From JACMLC01 sp963817025 (GTDB taxonomy: Bacteria; Acidobacteriota; Blastocatellia; Pyrinomonadales; Pyrinomonadaceae): a stretch of DNA of 64,000 bases. The notes beneath the pieces were generated by a model. That model was not told where the DNA came from, ran no database searches, and saw only the letters and a program-made list of their open reading frames with translations. Below, in pieces: positions 8,480 to 17,527 of this stretch; positions within the stretch are counted from its first letter, which is position 1; every line of letters begins with the position of its first letter. A program made the position numbers and the translations under genes. The stretch lies in the NCBI GenBank assembly GCA_963817025.1, contig CAWFML010000003.1:41111-105110 (forward strand), written 5' to 3'.

Positions 8480-9454
8480 ATGTTGATTAAAAAAGCGGAT
8501 GATATTAAATCGAGCGAGATAACGGATAAAAAGACCTATCTCAATCGCCGCAACTTTATGCGCGGGGCCGCGCTTGTCGCCACCACCGCCGCAACAGGCT
8601 TGCTCTATCGCGGCTTGAATCCGCCACTCGCCGAAACGCGCCCCGGCGAGAAGCTAGCCGACATCGTCAAGCCCGCGCCCGCCGCAGGTTTTTCGACAGA
8701 CGAAGCCCAGACATCTTTTAAAGACATCACTAACTACAATAACTTTTACGAGTTCTCGACCGATAAGCAGGGCGTCGCCACCAAAGCTCAAGGCTTTGTC
8801 ACAAAGCCTTGGACAGTATCAGTCGAAGGCTTGGCCCACAAACCTAAGGTTTACGATCTTGATGATTTGATAAAGCTCATCCCGCAGGAGGAACGAATCT
8901 ATCGCCTGCGCTGTGTCGAGAGATGGTCGATGGTCATCCCGTGGGTCGGCTTTCCGCTCGCAGAACTCTTGAAGCGCGTCGAGCCGATGGCAAATGCGCG
9001 TTATGTGGCCTTTCAAACTCTGTATGATCCGAAGCGCATGCCCAACCAGAACAGAGGCGTGCTCGACTGGCCCTATGTCGAAGGCTTGCGGCTGGACGAA
9101 GCCATGCATCCATTGACCATTCTGGCAACGGGTCTTTATGGCGAGAGGCTGCCGCCGCAGGACGGCGCGCCCGTTCGTCTGGTCGTGCCGTGGAAGTATG
9201 GATTTAAGAGCATCAAGTCCATCGTCAAAATCTCGCTTGTCGAGCAGTTGCCGCCGACCACCTGGAACATACAGGCGTCGGATGAATACGGTTTTTACTC
9301 AAACGTCAATCCGAACGTCAGTCACCCGCGTTGGAGTCAGGCGCAGGAGCGGCGCATAGGAGAGTACGGCCTCAGACAGACAACCATTTTCAACGGCTAT
9401 GCAGATCAGGTCGCGCAACTGTATGCGGGAATGGATTTGAAAATTAATTTTTAG
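8480..9454 (+). CDS. msrP: Periplasmic methionine-sulfoxide reductase catalytic subunit MsrP
   Basis: The 324-residue protein starts with a Tat signal (NRRNFMRGAAL, residues 22-32), needed for export of a folded molybdopterin enzyme. It matches the MsrP (YedY) family: the TSF.DIT.YNN.YEFS segment, WTVSVEGL, and the molybdenum-ligating Cys145 in YRLRCVERWSMVIPW. MsrP repairs oxidised methionines of periplasmic proteins using electrons from the haem protein MsrQ, whose gene follows after 115 bases. Length is usual for the family. Confidence 0.95.
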   Translation: MLIKKADDIKSSEITDKKTYLNRRNFMRGAALVATTAATGLLYRGLNPPLAETRPGEKLADIVKPAPAAGFSTDEAQTSFKDITNYNNFYEFSTDKQGVATKAQGFVTKPWTVSVEGLAHKPKVYDLDDLIKLIPQEERIYRLRCVERWSMVIPWVGFPLAELLKRVEPMANARYVAFQTLYDPKRMPNQNRGVLDWPYVEGLRLDEAMHPLTILATGLYGERLPPQDGAPVRLVVPWKYGFKSIKSIVKISLVEQLPPTTWNIQASDEYGFYSNVNPNVSHPRWSQAQERRIGEYGLRQTTIFNGYADQVAQLYAGMDLKINF

Positions 9455-9458
9455 ATTT

Positions 9459-9557
9459 GTGCTTTGTATTTTGTGCTTCGTTCTTTGCACATTATTCAAT
9501 ATTGAAGATTCTTACCCGGCCTTGAATGCCAGAAACAAAGCACAAAATACAAAGCAC
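9459..9557. repeat. Inverted repeat between msrP and msrQ, 20-bp arms
   Basis: GTGCTTTGTATTTTGTGCTT at 9459-9478 is the exact reverse complement of 9538-9557, with a 59-base middle. The frame of msrQ is open through it, which gives a false 37-codon N-terminal extension. The position within an operon suggests a post-transcriptional role or a simple mobile insertion. Confidence 0.8.
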
Positions 9558-9569
9558 GAAGAACCATCA

Positions 9570-10187
9570 ATGATCGACACTAAATTCTCTAAAGTTCTTC
9601 TCTTCATCAACAGCCTCGTGCCGCTCGCGCTGCTCGGTTGGGACTGGTATCACGGCAAGCTCGGCGCAAACCCGCTTGAGTTTGTGACGCGCACGACGGG
9701 GATGCTGACGCTGATTTTTCTACTGCTCTCGCTACTGGTGACTCCGCTGAGAAAGATTTCGGGCTGGAATTTTCTGGGAAAGTTTCGGAGGATGATTGGT
9801 CTCTATGCTTTCTTTTACGGGCTGCTGCACCTGATAACTTACGTCTGGTTCGACCGCTTCTTTAGCATCAAGAGCATCGCGGGCGATATTATCCAGAGAC
9901 CTTTTATCGCTATCGGGATGGCGAGTTTTTTTCTGATGGTTCCGCTGGCAATTACGTCTACGAACAAGATGGTCAAGCGGCTCGGCGGCAAGCGTTGGAG
10001 CAGGCTGCACAAGCTGGTTTACCTGACGGCCATCGGCGGCGTGGTGCACTATTACATGCTCGTCAAATCCGACACGCGGCTGCCGCTCACGTTCGCCTTC
10101 GCGCTTGCGCTGCTTCTCGGTTATCGCATCTACGCCGCGAACCAGACGCCCAAAATTCCTGCGCGCTCGCCCGTTCCGCCAAGATAA
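9570..10187 (+). CDS. msrQ: Haem-binding membrane subunit MsrQ
   Basis: I place the start at ATG 9570 (MIDTKFSKVLLF), giving 205 residues, because upstream in-frame codons lie in a repeat and MsrQ proteins start close to the first membrane helix. It has about six hydrophobic helices and the family histidines: GLLHLITYVWFD and KLVYLTAIGGVVHYYM, candidate haem ligands. MsrQ passes electrons from the respiratory chain or flavin reductase to MsrP in the periplasm. Gene order msrP-msrQ is the standard arrangement. Confidence 0.93.
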   Translation: MIDTKFSKVLLFINSLVPLALLGWDWYHGKLGANPLEFVTRTTGMLTLIFLLLSLLVTPLRKISGWNFLGKFRRMIGLYAFFYGLLHLITYVWFDRFFSIKSIAGDIIQRPFIAIGMASFFLMVPLAITSTNKMVKRLGGKRWSRLHKLVYLTAIGGVVHYYMLVKSDTRLPLTFAFALALLLGYRIYAANQTPKIPARSPVPPR

Positions 10188-10191
10188 GAAA

Positions 10192-10275
10192 GTTTCCCGC
10201 AAAGGCGCAAAGGAAGACTGCAAAGGTGCTGAGCGCTATTTATTCTTTGCGCCTTTGCGTCTTTGCAGGAAACTG
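10192..10275. repeat. Palindrome, family C
   Basis: Arms 10192-10214 and 10253-10275 match with two mismatches over 23 bases. The loop contains a partial second copy of the GCAAAG word. It lies between convergent msrQ and the TPR gene and probably serves as terminator for both. Confidence 0.8.
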
Positions 10276-10294
10276 TTTTCGCTTTATGAAAGAC

Positions 10295-11974
10295 TCAACG
10301 CCGCTGGTTGATTATTTGTAACAGCCTGTCTGCTTTTTCCGTGTCGAGCTTCTGCAAGATTTTGTATTGCTCCATCGCTTCACTCTTCTTTCCCAGCTCC
10401 ACATAATCGTAGCCGAGATTGAAGTAGGCCCCGGCGTAATCCGGTTTCAGCTTGACGGCTTGCTTGTGCGATTCTGCGGCCTCTTTCCAGCGATTCAAAC
10501 TGCCGTAGGCATAGCCCAGATTGTTATGCGCGGCGGGCCAGTCTGCGCGGCGTCGGAGGGCTTGCTGGAAAGAGGTGACCGCTTCCTCTTTCTGGCCCAG
10601 ACGGCTTTGTGCGATGCCGAGATTAAAATGCGCCGACTCAAAATTCGCATCAATCCGGATGGCTTTCTTCAAAGCCTCTGCGGCCTCCGCGAATTTTCCG
10701 TTGTTGTTATAGGCCCAGCCCAGATTGCTGAAGCCTTCGGCCTCATTCGGCGCGAGCCGCACGGCTTGATTCAGAGCATCTATCGCTTCAACCCAGCGGC
10801 GGCTCTTGCCGTTGGCATAGCCCAGCTCGCCGTATGCCTCCGCGTTGTTCGGGTTGAGACGCACGGCCTGCGCGAGTGCGGCAATCGCATCGGCAAAGAG
10901 TTGCAGCTTGTTATAGGTCTGGCCCAGATCGGCGTAGGTCGCCGCATCATTCGGCTTTAAGCTCAGCACCTGACGATAGGCGGCCACGGCTTCCTTATTA
11001 CGCCCGCTCTGGCGCAAGGCGTCTCCCAAATTGCTGTAAGCCTCTGCGAAATCTTTCTTGATGCGCGTCGCCTGCTGGTAAGCCTCTATGGCTTCCGCGT
11101 AGCGATTCGCGTTGTAGTACGCGACGCCAAGATCAAAATAAGCTTCGGCGTAATCGGGCTTCAGCTCAATCGCGCGCTTGAACGAAGCCATCGCCTCAGT
11201 GGAGCGTCCCACCTCGTCCTGCACATCGCCGAGGTTATAATGAGCCTGTGCGGAATCCGGTTTGAGCTGCACGGCTTTTTGATAGGCCGCGAGGGCTTCG
11301 GCGGTGCGCCCGGATTTATGATAGGCCATGCCCAGATAGTTCTGCGTCTCTGCTTTGTCTGCGCGCAGTTTCGCAGCCTGAGTTAATGAAGCGATGGCCT
11401 GATCGTATTGCTCCTTCTCGTAATAGAGCACGCCGAGAGTGTGCAGAGCTTCCGGCATCGAAGGCTTGAGCCGCAACGCCTGTTCGTAAGCCCGTATCGC
11501 CTCGTCGCTGCGGTTCAGCATGTCATAGGTATCGCCCAGCCCGAAATAAGCTTCGGCATAATCCGGCTTGACGCGCGTCGCCTGACTGTAGGCGGCTGCG
11601 GCCTTGTCATACTGTCCTGCGTTAAAGTGCGTATCGCCCTGTTCCGTAAAAGTCTCTGCTGCTTCGAGCGGCGTCGCCGTGCGGCCCGTGTCCGCAGTGC
11701 GCGGCGTGGTGCGCGCCACAACGGTTCGCTTTTTAGGAACGGCAGCCACTGTTGCGCGGCGCGGCGCGGCGGGCTTCTCCTTCGGGCGCACGTGCTTCTT
11801 TCTCACGACGCGGCTGGTAAAAACGCTGCCCGTGCCCGCGCCGCCGACGATGTCTTCGCTCGCGCCCGCGCCGCCCGTGATGTCCTGTGCGCGCAGCATG
11901 ACAGCGGCGCTAAATAAAATGAGGGCCAGTGTTGTGCAGGCTGCTCTTGAAAGATAAGAAGAATCAGGTTTCAT
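10295..11974 (-). CDS. Secreted TPR-repeat protein (13 repeats)
   Basis: The 559-residue protein has an N-terminal signal peptide (CTTLALILFSAAVMLRAQ), a low-complexity basic/Pro/Ala linker to about residue 105, and then 13 consecutive 34-residue TPR units through almost the whole remainder, each with the consensus pattern A-x2-Y-x2-L-G-x2-Y...A...Y..A..L.P. TPR superhelices bind other proteins; the partner is not indicated. It should be periplasmic or surface-associated. It is transcribed alone, divergent from the EF-G-like gene. Confidence 0.9.
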   Translation of the reverse strand: MKPDSSYLSRAACTTLALILFSAAVMLRAQDITGGAGASEDIVGGAGTGSVFTSRVVRKKHVRPKEKPAAPRRATVAAVPKKRTVVARTTPRTADTGRTATPLEAAETFTEQGDTHFNAGQYDKAAAAYSQATRVKPDYAEAYFGLGDTYDMLNRSDEAIRAYEQALRLKPSMPEALHTLGVLYYEKEQYDQAIASLTQAAKLRADKAETQNYLGMAYHKSGRTAEALAAYQKAVQLKPDSAQAHYNLGDVQDEVGRSTEAMASFKRAIELKPDYAEAYFDLGVAYYNANRYAEAIEAYQQATRIKKDFAEAYSNLGDALRQSGRNKEAVAAYRQVLSLKPNDAATYADLGQTYNKLQLFADAIAALAQAVRLNPNNAEAYGELGYANGKSRRWVEAIDALNQAVRLAPNEAEGFSNLGWAYNNNGKFAEAAEALKKAIRIDANFESAHFNLGIAQSRLGQKEEAVTSFQQALRRRADWPAAHNNLGYAYGSLNRWKEAAESHKQAVKLKPDYAGAYFNLGYDYVELGKKSEAMEQYKILQKLDTEKADRLLQIINQRR

Positions 11975-12377
11975 GTATAAGCTCCAATAGCTGCTTTTCG
12001 TTTGGGTGCAGAATAAAGTGTCCGGTATAGCTTCTCTAAGTCGGGAAGAGTGTTGGGCAAGCTCAATCTTTATAGCACGGGAGATTCAAAAAGCAAGGCA
12101 GAAGGATGAAGGCGGAAGGATGAAAGGGATGCTGTTCAAACATGAAGGATAAAGAATGAAGAGAGCGCTCTTGCAGATGACTGCTGATGCTTGAATAGCA
12201 TTCTCTTCATCCTTCATCCTTCCGCCTTCATCCTTGCTTGCTTTCCCTTTCCCGCTCGGATAAATTACGTGCACACCCGGAGCGCATCCAGCCTATCTTT
12301 CAGACTCTGAAACCGGACGCGGATGGCTATCCTCCTTCATCAAGAAGACTGTTTGAAAGGAAAATCTTTTTACAGCT
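11975..12377. other. Divergent intergenic region with a family B palindrome
   Basis: This 403-base spacer separates the leftward TPR gene from the rightward EF-G-like gene and must hold both promoters. It contains a family B palindrome with 23-base perfect arms at 12102-12124 and 12213-12235 and an internal partial copy. A palindrome between divergent genes cannot be a terminator for either, which argues that these elements are not simply terminators. No promoter boxes could be assigned with confidence. Confidence 0.7.
12102..12235. repeat. Palindrome, family B
   Basis: Left arm 12102-12124 and right arm 12213-12235 are exact reverse complements (23 bases), extended imperfectly inward (GCTGTTCAA / TTGAATAGC). 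Same word as at 6778-6882 and 25419-25518. Confidence 0.88.
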
Positions 12378-14483
12378 ATGAAAGCATATTCAACTGATTC
12401 AATCCGCAACCTTGCCGTCATCGGTCACGGCGATGCAGGCAAAACGCAGCTCGTCAGTTCCCTGCTTTACATCACGGGCGCAACACAGCGCTGGGGCAAA
12501 GTTGATGACGGCACGACCGTCACCGATTACGATGAAGATTCCATCGAACGCAAGGTCACGCTCAACACATCGCTCGCGCATCTCGAATATAGAGACACAA
12601 AAGTCAATTTCATAGACACGCCCGGCTATGCGGCCTTTATCGCGCACGCGCGGCCAGCCCTGCGCGTCGCAGACTGCGCGCTGGTCGTCGTGCACGGCGT
12701 CAAGGGCGTAGAGGTGCAGACGGAGAAGACCTGGGCGTATGCGAACGAGTTTATGCTGCCGCGCATCATGGTCGTCAACGCGCTGGATAAAGAGCACGCG
12801 GATTTTGGCATGGCTCTCGAAAGCGCGCAGAAGACTTTCAGCCGCGCCATCATTCCCTTCACCTTGCCTATCGGCAGGGAAAAAGATTTTCGCGGCGTCG
12901 TGGATGTCCTGCACATGAAGGCTTACGAGTTTGACGAGAACGGCAAGGCCAAAGAGATCGAGATTCCCTCCGACGGGCGCGACATCGTGGACAAGACCAG
13001 AGAGAGATTGATCGAGTTGGTCGCGGAATCCGATGACGCGCTGATGGAAAAATATTTTGAAGAAGGAACGCTGCCCGAAGAAGACATCGTGCCGAACGTC
13101 AGGAAAGCGATTGAGCGCAGCAAGCTCTGCCCGGTCTATGCAGTCTCAGCCGCGACCTTGGTTGGATTGCAAACATTGCTCGACGGCATCGTTGACTTCG
13201 GGCCGAATCCGGCGGCGCATGAAGCAGAGCACGGGCGCGCGTCCGTTGACGGCGACGGCGGCGAACCTCTGGCGCGCAAGTATGCCGACAGCGAGCCGTT
13301 TTCCGCCTACGTCTTTCGCACCATCGCAGACCCTTTCGCTGGACGCATCAACGTCATGCGAATCATCAGTGGGCACATCAAACACGACGCCAACGTCTTT
13401 AATTCCTCGCGCAGCGCGATGGAACGCCTCGGCGCGCTCCATTCCGTGCAGGGCAAACAACTGGACAAGATTGACGAAGCGCATGCGGGCGACATCATCG
13501 CCTGCGTCAAACTGAAAGACACGCAAACCGGCGACACGCTTGCGGACAAGGCCGCGCCGATTGTGTATGACGGCGTGCAATATCCCGAAGCGGCCATCGC
13601 TTTTGCCATCGAGCCGAAATCGCGTCAGGACGAAGAGAAGATTTCCGTCGCGCTCCACAAGATTCTGGAAGAAGACCCCGCGCTACACTTTGACCGCGAC
13701 GCGCAGACCAAAGAGTTCCTGCTCTCAGGCTCAGGCCAACTGCACGTCGAAACGGTGATTGACAAGCTCAAGAAGCGTTACGGAGTCGAAGTCGCACTGC
13801 ATCCGCCGAAAGTTCCATACAAAGAGACCATCACGCAGCGCGCAGAGGTGCAGGGACGCCACAAGAAACAGACCGGCGGGCGCGGGCAGTTTGGCGATTG
13901 CAAAGTCATCTTCGAGCCATTGCCGCGCGGCGAGGGCTTTGTCTTCGAGGACAAGATTTTCGGCGGCGCAGTGCCGCAGAACTTTCGTCCGGCGATTGAG
14001 AAAGGCATCGTGGATGCTGCATCCACCGGCGCGGTCGCGGGCTATCCGATGGTTGATTTCAAAGCCGTGCTGGTTGACGGCTCATATCACACGGTTGACT
14101 CTGACGAGCACAGTTTCCGCGCCGCCGGTCGCAAAGCTTTCCGCGCCGCGATTGATAAAGTTAAACCGACGTTGCTCGAACCGATCATGGATGTCGAAGT
14201 GGTCGCACCGCAGGAATACAGCGGCGACATCATGGGCGACCTCAACTCGCGGCGCGGGCGCGTGCAAGGGATGGAGACGCGCTCCAACCAGCAAGTCGTC
14301 AAAGCCCAAGTCCCGATGGCGGAGATGCTCGATTATCAATCGAAGCTCAACTCCATCACAGCCGCGCGCGGCTCCTATCACATGCAGTTTTCGCACTACG
14401 ATCAAGTTCCCGGCCAGATCGCGCAGAAAATAGTCGAACAGGCACGCGCCGAAGGCAGGATTAGAGCCGAAGAGGAAGACTAA
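12378..14483 (+). CDS. Elongation factor G-like GTPase (EF-G paralogue)
   Basis: A 701-residue protein with the full EF-G layout: GTPase domain, domain II, and domains III-V. G1 is GHGDAGKT (residues 16-23), the DxxG motif is in IDTPGYAAF, and the NxxD motif is NALDKE, all slightly different from canonical EF-G (HIDAGKT, DTPGHVDF, NKMD). The domain IV region (GRGQFGDCKVIFEPLPRGEGFVFEDKIFGGAVPQ) is well kept. It resembles the EF-G-like proteins found beside a true EF-G in many bacteria, whose role in translation is not settled. No ribosomal genes are nearby, which supports the paralogue view. Confidence 0.88.
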   Translation: MKAYSTDSIRNLAVIGHGDAGKTQLVSSLLYITGATQRWGKVDDGTTVTDYDEDSIERKVTLNTSLAHLEYRDTKVNFIDTPGYAAFIAHARPALRVADCALVVVHGVKGVEVQTEKTWAYANEFMLPRIMVVNALDKEHADFGMALESAQKTFSRAIIPFTLPIGREKDFRGVVDVLHMKAYEFDENGKAKEIEIPSDGRDIVDKTRERLIELVAESDDALMEKYFEEGTLPEEDIVPNVRKAIERSKLCPVYAVSAATLVGLQTLLDGIVDFGPNPAAHEAEHGRASVDGDGGEPLARKYADSEPFSAYVFRTIADPFAGRINVMRIISGHIKHDANVFNSSRSAMERLGALHSVQGKQLDKIDEAHAGDIIACVKLKDTQTGDTLADKAAPIVYDGVQYPEAAIAFAIEPKSRQDEEKISVALHKILEEDPALHFDRDAQTKEFLLSGSGQLHVETVIDKLKKRYGVEVALHPPKVPYKETITQRAEVQGRHKKQTGGRGQFGDCKVIFEPLPRGEGFVFEDKIFGGAVPQNFRPAIEKGIVDAASTGAVAGYPMVDFKAVLVDGSYHTVDSDEHSFRAAGRKAFRAAIDKVKPTLLEPIMDVEVVAPQEYSGDIMGDLNSRRGRVQGMETRSNQQVVKAQVPMAEMLDYQSKLNSITAARGSYHMQFSHYDQVPGQIAQKIVEQARAEGRIRAEEED

Positions 14484-14516
14484 GCGGAGCTTTAACCGGG
14501 TTAACGGATAACGTTT

Positions 14517-14939
14517 GTGTATCAGGTAGTCATTGATACTAATGTGTTGCTATCCGCTCTTCGTTCACAACGTGGCGCGTCGCATCGCTCGCTAAAGCTG
14601 ATCGGCGATGAACGGTGGCAGATGAATTTATCCGTCCCCTTGTTTCTGGAATACGAGGATGTCATCAACCGACCTGAAGCAGGGTTAACCTTGAGCGCTT
14701 CAGAGCTTGATGACATCCTTGATTTTATTTGCTCCGCAGCCAATCTAAGAACGATATTTTATCTTTGGCGTCCTGCACTGCCTGACCCAAAAGATGATTT
14801 TATTTTAGAATTGGCTGTCGAGAGTCAATGCGACTTCATAGTCACATATAACATCAAAGATTTCGCTGGCGCGGAAAAGTTTGGAGTCGAAGCCATCAAG
14901 CCACAGGATTTTCTAAGGAAGCTAGGTGAGACAACATGA
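14517..14939 (+). CDS. PIN-domain toxin (putative ribonuclease)
   Basis: GTG 14517 gives 140 residues. The PIN fold acidic residues are visible: Asp7 in VVIDTNVLLSAL, Glu in FLEYEDVI, and the acidic cluster in LPDPKDDFILELAVESQCDFIVTYNIKDF. It fits the 'putative toxin-antitoxin system toxin component, PIN family'. Such enzymes cut RNA with Mg2+. Its stop overlaps the start of the antitoxin gene by 4 bases (ATGA), so the pair is co-translated. The toxin gene comes first, the reverse of most VapBC-type pairs. Confidence 0.88.
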   Translation: MYQVVIDTNVLLSALRSQRGASHRSLKLIGDERWQMNLSVPLFLEYEDVINRPEAGLTLSASELDDILDFICSAANLRTIFYLWRPALPDPKDDFILELAVESQCDFIVTYNIKDFAGAEKFGVEAIKPQDFLRKLGETT

Positions 14940-15175
14940 GCACCATGAACATCAAAGTCCCGGACTCGCTGCTCAAGCAAGCACAAGAGATGGCAGAGAA
15001 AGAGAACATGACGCTGGAACAGTTCATTAATTCTGCGCTGGCGGAAAAGATGGCGGCGTGGATGACTGTTGAGTATCTGGAACAAAGGGCTGCGCGCGGC
15101 GACCGCCGAAAATTCGAGCAGGCCCTGAGCAAAGTACCTGATATCGAACCCGACTCTACTGATCGCCTTCAATAA
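14936..15175 (+). CDS. Antitoxin of the PIN pair (ribbon-helix-helix type)
   Basis: The 79-residue protein begins MNIKVPDSLLKQAQEMAEKENMTLEQFINSALAEKM, the short beta strand plus two helices typical of ribbon-helix-helix/CopG-like antitoxins that bind the operator. The acidic C-terminus (DIEPDSTDRLQ) would wrap the toxin. It overlaps the toxin gene by 4 bases. Confidence 0.85.
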   Translation: MSTMNIKVPDSLLKQAQEMAEKENMTLEQFINSALAEKMAAWMTVEYLEQRAARGDRRKFEQALSKVPDIEPDSTDRLQ

Positions 15176-15180
15176 ACTTT

Positions 15181-15236
15181 AATGATGCAAAATGAAAATG
15201 GTTATCTCTTTTGCATTTTACATTGTGCATTTTCAA
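15181..15236. repeat. Weak inverted repeat between convergent genes
   Basis: The words ATGCAAAATGAAAATG and its near complement TTGCATTTTACATTGTGCAT face each other with imperfect pairing. It resembles a decayed member of the simple-word palindromes and lies where the antitoxin gene and the following leftward gene end. Confidence 0.4.
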
Positions 15237-15246
15237 TTTCTCTCTG

Positions 15247-15954
15247 CTACTTTTTCCCGCCCTGATTGCGACACCAATCCCTGATTGAAGAGACCGTCTG
15301 TTTGAAGGATTGTTTGGAATTGATGAGCGAGGAAGCGTAATCGGCCAGTCGCTTGGCGTTGATATTGGCGTCAATCACATCATCGTAGCTCTGCGAGTAT
15401 GTGACCTGATAAATATAGACGGAATTATCCAGCGAGGATGCGCCGCCGATCTTGGCTAATTCGTATCCGGCGTTGCGCGCATCGCCCGCTTGCAGGTAGA
15501 CGAGCGCGAGATTGAAGAAGGCGTCAGAGAGCCACTGGTGCGAACCCGTCTTGTAATACTTATCCGTATAGGCTTTGTACTCTTTCTTCGCGGCCTCAAG
15601 CGAGCGCTCATCCTGCTTGCGATACTTTTCCATCTGCACGTAATACTTGCGCTGGTAATAGCTGCCCAAGTAGTACTGCGCGGTTTCGGCTTCCGCTGAT
15701 TTCGGATATTTACTGATGACCGCCATGAACTGCTCTGCGGCCTTATCCGTGATGTCGTCGTTGTTATAGTAGAAGTAGCCGAGCTTGAGCAGTTGGTCTG
15801 GCGAAGAAGCATTGCCAGCCTGCTGCGTCTGCGAAGTTTTGGGACGCGTAGCTGGCGTCTTCTGGCCCAATGCGGCAGGCGCGGCAAAGACAAGCAGGCA
15901 GCAAAGGCTGAGCGTGATACGCGACAGGCGCGTGATGTCATTTCTCTTCTTCAT
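15247..15954 (-). CDS. Secreted TPR-like protein, tol-pal/YfiO-like
   Basis: From ATG 15954 (MKKRNDITRL) the product has 235 residues; a GTG 5 codons upstream is an alternative start. After a signal peptide ending near LGQ come TPR-like helices: LLKLGYFYYNNDDITDKAAEQFMAVISKYPKS, ETAQYYLGSYYQRKYY, and further pairs. The pattern 'QF..VI.KYP.S..A..AQY.LG' is that of outer-membrane assembly TPR proteins (YbgF/BamD-like). A Cys near the start of the mature protein was not found, so it is probably not a lipoprotein. It overlaps the preceding gene by 17 bases. Confidence 0.75.
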   Translation of the reverse strand: MKKRNDITRLSRITLSLCCLLVFAAPAALGQKTPATRPKTSQTQQAGNASSPDQLLKLGYFYYNNDDITDKAAEQFMAVISKYPKSAEAETAQYYLGSYYQRKYYVQMEKYRKQDERSLEAAKKEYKAYTDKYYKTGSHQWLSDAFFNLALVYLQAGDARNAGYELAKIGGASSLDNSVYIYQVTYSQSYDDVIDANINAKRLADYASSLINSKQSFKQTVSSIRDWCRNQGGKK

Positions 15955-17158
15955 CTTGAGTTGGCTCACGTTTCCGTCTGCGGGAAGTCGCAGGCCGGGG
16001 TTTCTCTTCCGCAGCGGGTTTGAGGGAATTATACCACCCGACGAAGAGTTGCAGACCGCCGACTGCTCCGGCCAGGCCGATGATAAAAATCGCCATCGGC
16101 TTGTCGTATGAACCGGAAGCTTTGAAAGCGATAATCTGAATCTTGCCGAAGAGCGCGAAGGCCGTCACTACCATCCCGAAAATCACTGTGTAGAGGACAA
16201 ACTTCAAAAGCTCGCGGCGCGTAATCTTTTTGCGGCGCGCGAGGAATTCCAGATAGAAGCGAATCAGCCCGCCCACCAGCACGCCCACCACCATCGCGGA
16301 GATGAGCACCCAGTCGCGCGGCCTGATCTTGACGTTGAGCTTGTGCTGAAAGTCTGAGACTTCGCGCTCGAAGCCGTCATCATACGTCACCGTCAGCTTG
16401 AGCTTTGGGCTATCGCCAAAGCCTGAGATGAGATTCGTAAAGTCCATGCCCTTGACATTAAAGCGCAGGGAAACTTTCTTCTGCTCCGAAGGCTTCAGCG
16501 TGACGGGCGATTCAACGAGCGCGTTGTCCGTAAACTCAACCAAATCTGCGGGAATGGATTCGACGGAAATCTTCTTGATATGAATCGGATAATCCGGGAA
16601 ATTGTTGCGCAGTGTGAGGCGGTACGAGCCGTCCTCGCCCGTGTAAAATGTAGGGGCTTCGAGGTCTTCTTCTTCCTGCACGACGGCCAGCTTGCCTTTG
16701 CTGCGGACTCCGACTTTTAAGTTAAAGATGCGGTTGACAACCTCGTTGTCGAGATATTGCATGCTCAGGTTGATGCGATGCTGGCGCGGCTCTGCGCTCG
16801 AATCAATCGTTATAGTGTAGTAATAATCCGTGATGAGCACGGGCGACTCCACTCTGGTTTGCGAGCCGTTGGCCTCGATCTTAATCGGAGACCCCGCGCC
16901 TTCCGGCACGCATCTATCTATCTTGAGATTCTCTTTATGCGTGACGGCATCTGTCGTGACCGTAATCTTCAGAGAGAGGTTGCTGCTTCCGGCGTAGGCG
17001 GCTGCGTAATCATAAAGCGGGTCAACCTGAAACGTGCCATACTGTTCCGTAATCTTGACGCGGTCGGGGTTGGGTTTTTCCTCTGCGGGCGGCGCGGTCT
17101 GGCCCGGGGCCGTGAAGGTAAGCGAGAGGAACAATGTTAGGGATAGTATTGTTCTCAT
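15938..17158 (-). CDS. Exported membrane-anchored protein of unknown function
   Basis: A 406-residue protein: signal peptide (residues 1-20, ending GQTAPP), a beta-rich extracytoplasmic region to about residue 285 with immunoglobulin-like strand patterns (YRLTLRNNFPDYPIHIKKISVES; LKPSEQKKVSLRFNVKG), then three membrane segments (about 290-310, 325-345, 355-375) and a basic C-terminal tail rich in Arg and Glu. I do not recognise the family. It is co-transcribed with the secreted TPR protein, which overlaps its end, so the two may form an envelope complex. Confidence 0.75.
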   Translation of the reverse strand: MRTILSLTLFLSLTFTAPGQTAPPAEEKPNPDRVKITEQYGTFQVDPLYDYAAAYAGSSNLSLKITVTTDAVTHKENLKIDRCVPEGAGSPIKIEANGSQTRVESPVLITDYYYTITIDSSAEPRQHRINLSMQYLDNEVVNRIFNLKVGVRSKGKLAVVQEEEDLEAPTFYTGEDGSYRLTLRNNFPDYPIHIKKISVESIPADLVEFTDNALVESPVTLKPSEQKKVSLRFNVKGMDFTNLISGFGDSPKLKLTVTYDDGFEREVSDFQHKLNVKIRPRDWVLISAMVVGVLVGGLIRFYLEFLARRKKITRRELLKFVLYTVIFGMVVTAFALFGKIQIIAFKASGSYDKPMAIFIIGLAGAVGGLQLFVGWYNSLKPAAEEKPRPATSRRRKREPTQDEEEK

Positions 17159-17527
17159 AACACAACTGGCGACGCGAGAGCAGGCCGGTGCGGGCTGCGC
17201 GAGGTGATAGATGTGAAGTAAACGTGGCCCGTGACGGCGTTGGAATGTTTACTCTTTCAAGCTTCGTGAGTCTGCGATCAATTTTTCAACGTCTGAATTC
17301 TAGTCCTCGTCTACAGCGGCGTCAATACTTTTACAGGCTGCCGAACTAGAGGCAAACTTACTGGTCATTTCAAAACTCAAAGCAGCATGGCTTCAACTCT
17401 TCGCGCCTTAAGTTTTATCTTAGCGCCCCCAGCGTGAAACGTTGATGGTTCTCGCAAAGGCGCAAACAAAGACTCAAGGCGCTAAGAAGAATTATTTAGG
17501 ATCACCTGTTAATGGAAGGAGCTTCGG
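17159..17527. other. Divergent intergenic region with half of a family C repeat
   Basis: This 369-base spacer holds the promoters for the leftward membrane-protein operon and the rightward oxidoreductase. A single half-copy of the family C word (TCTCGCAAAGGCGCAAA, near 17453) is present without a facing partner. A good ribosome-binding site (GGAAGGAG) lies just before the GTG at 17528. Nothing else was identified. Confidence 0.6.
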
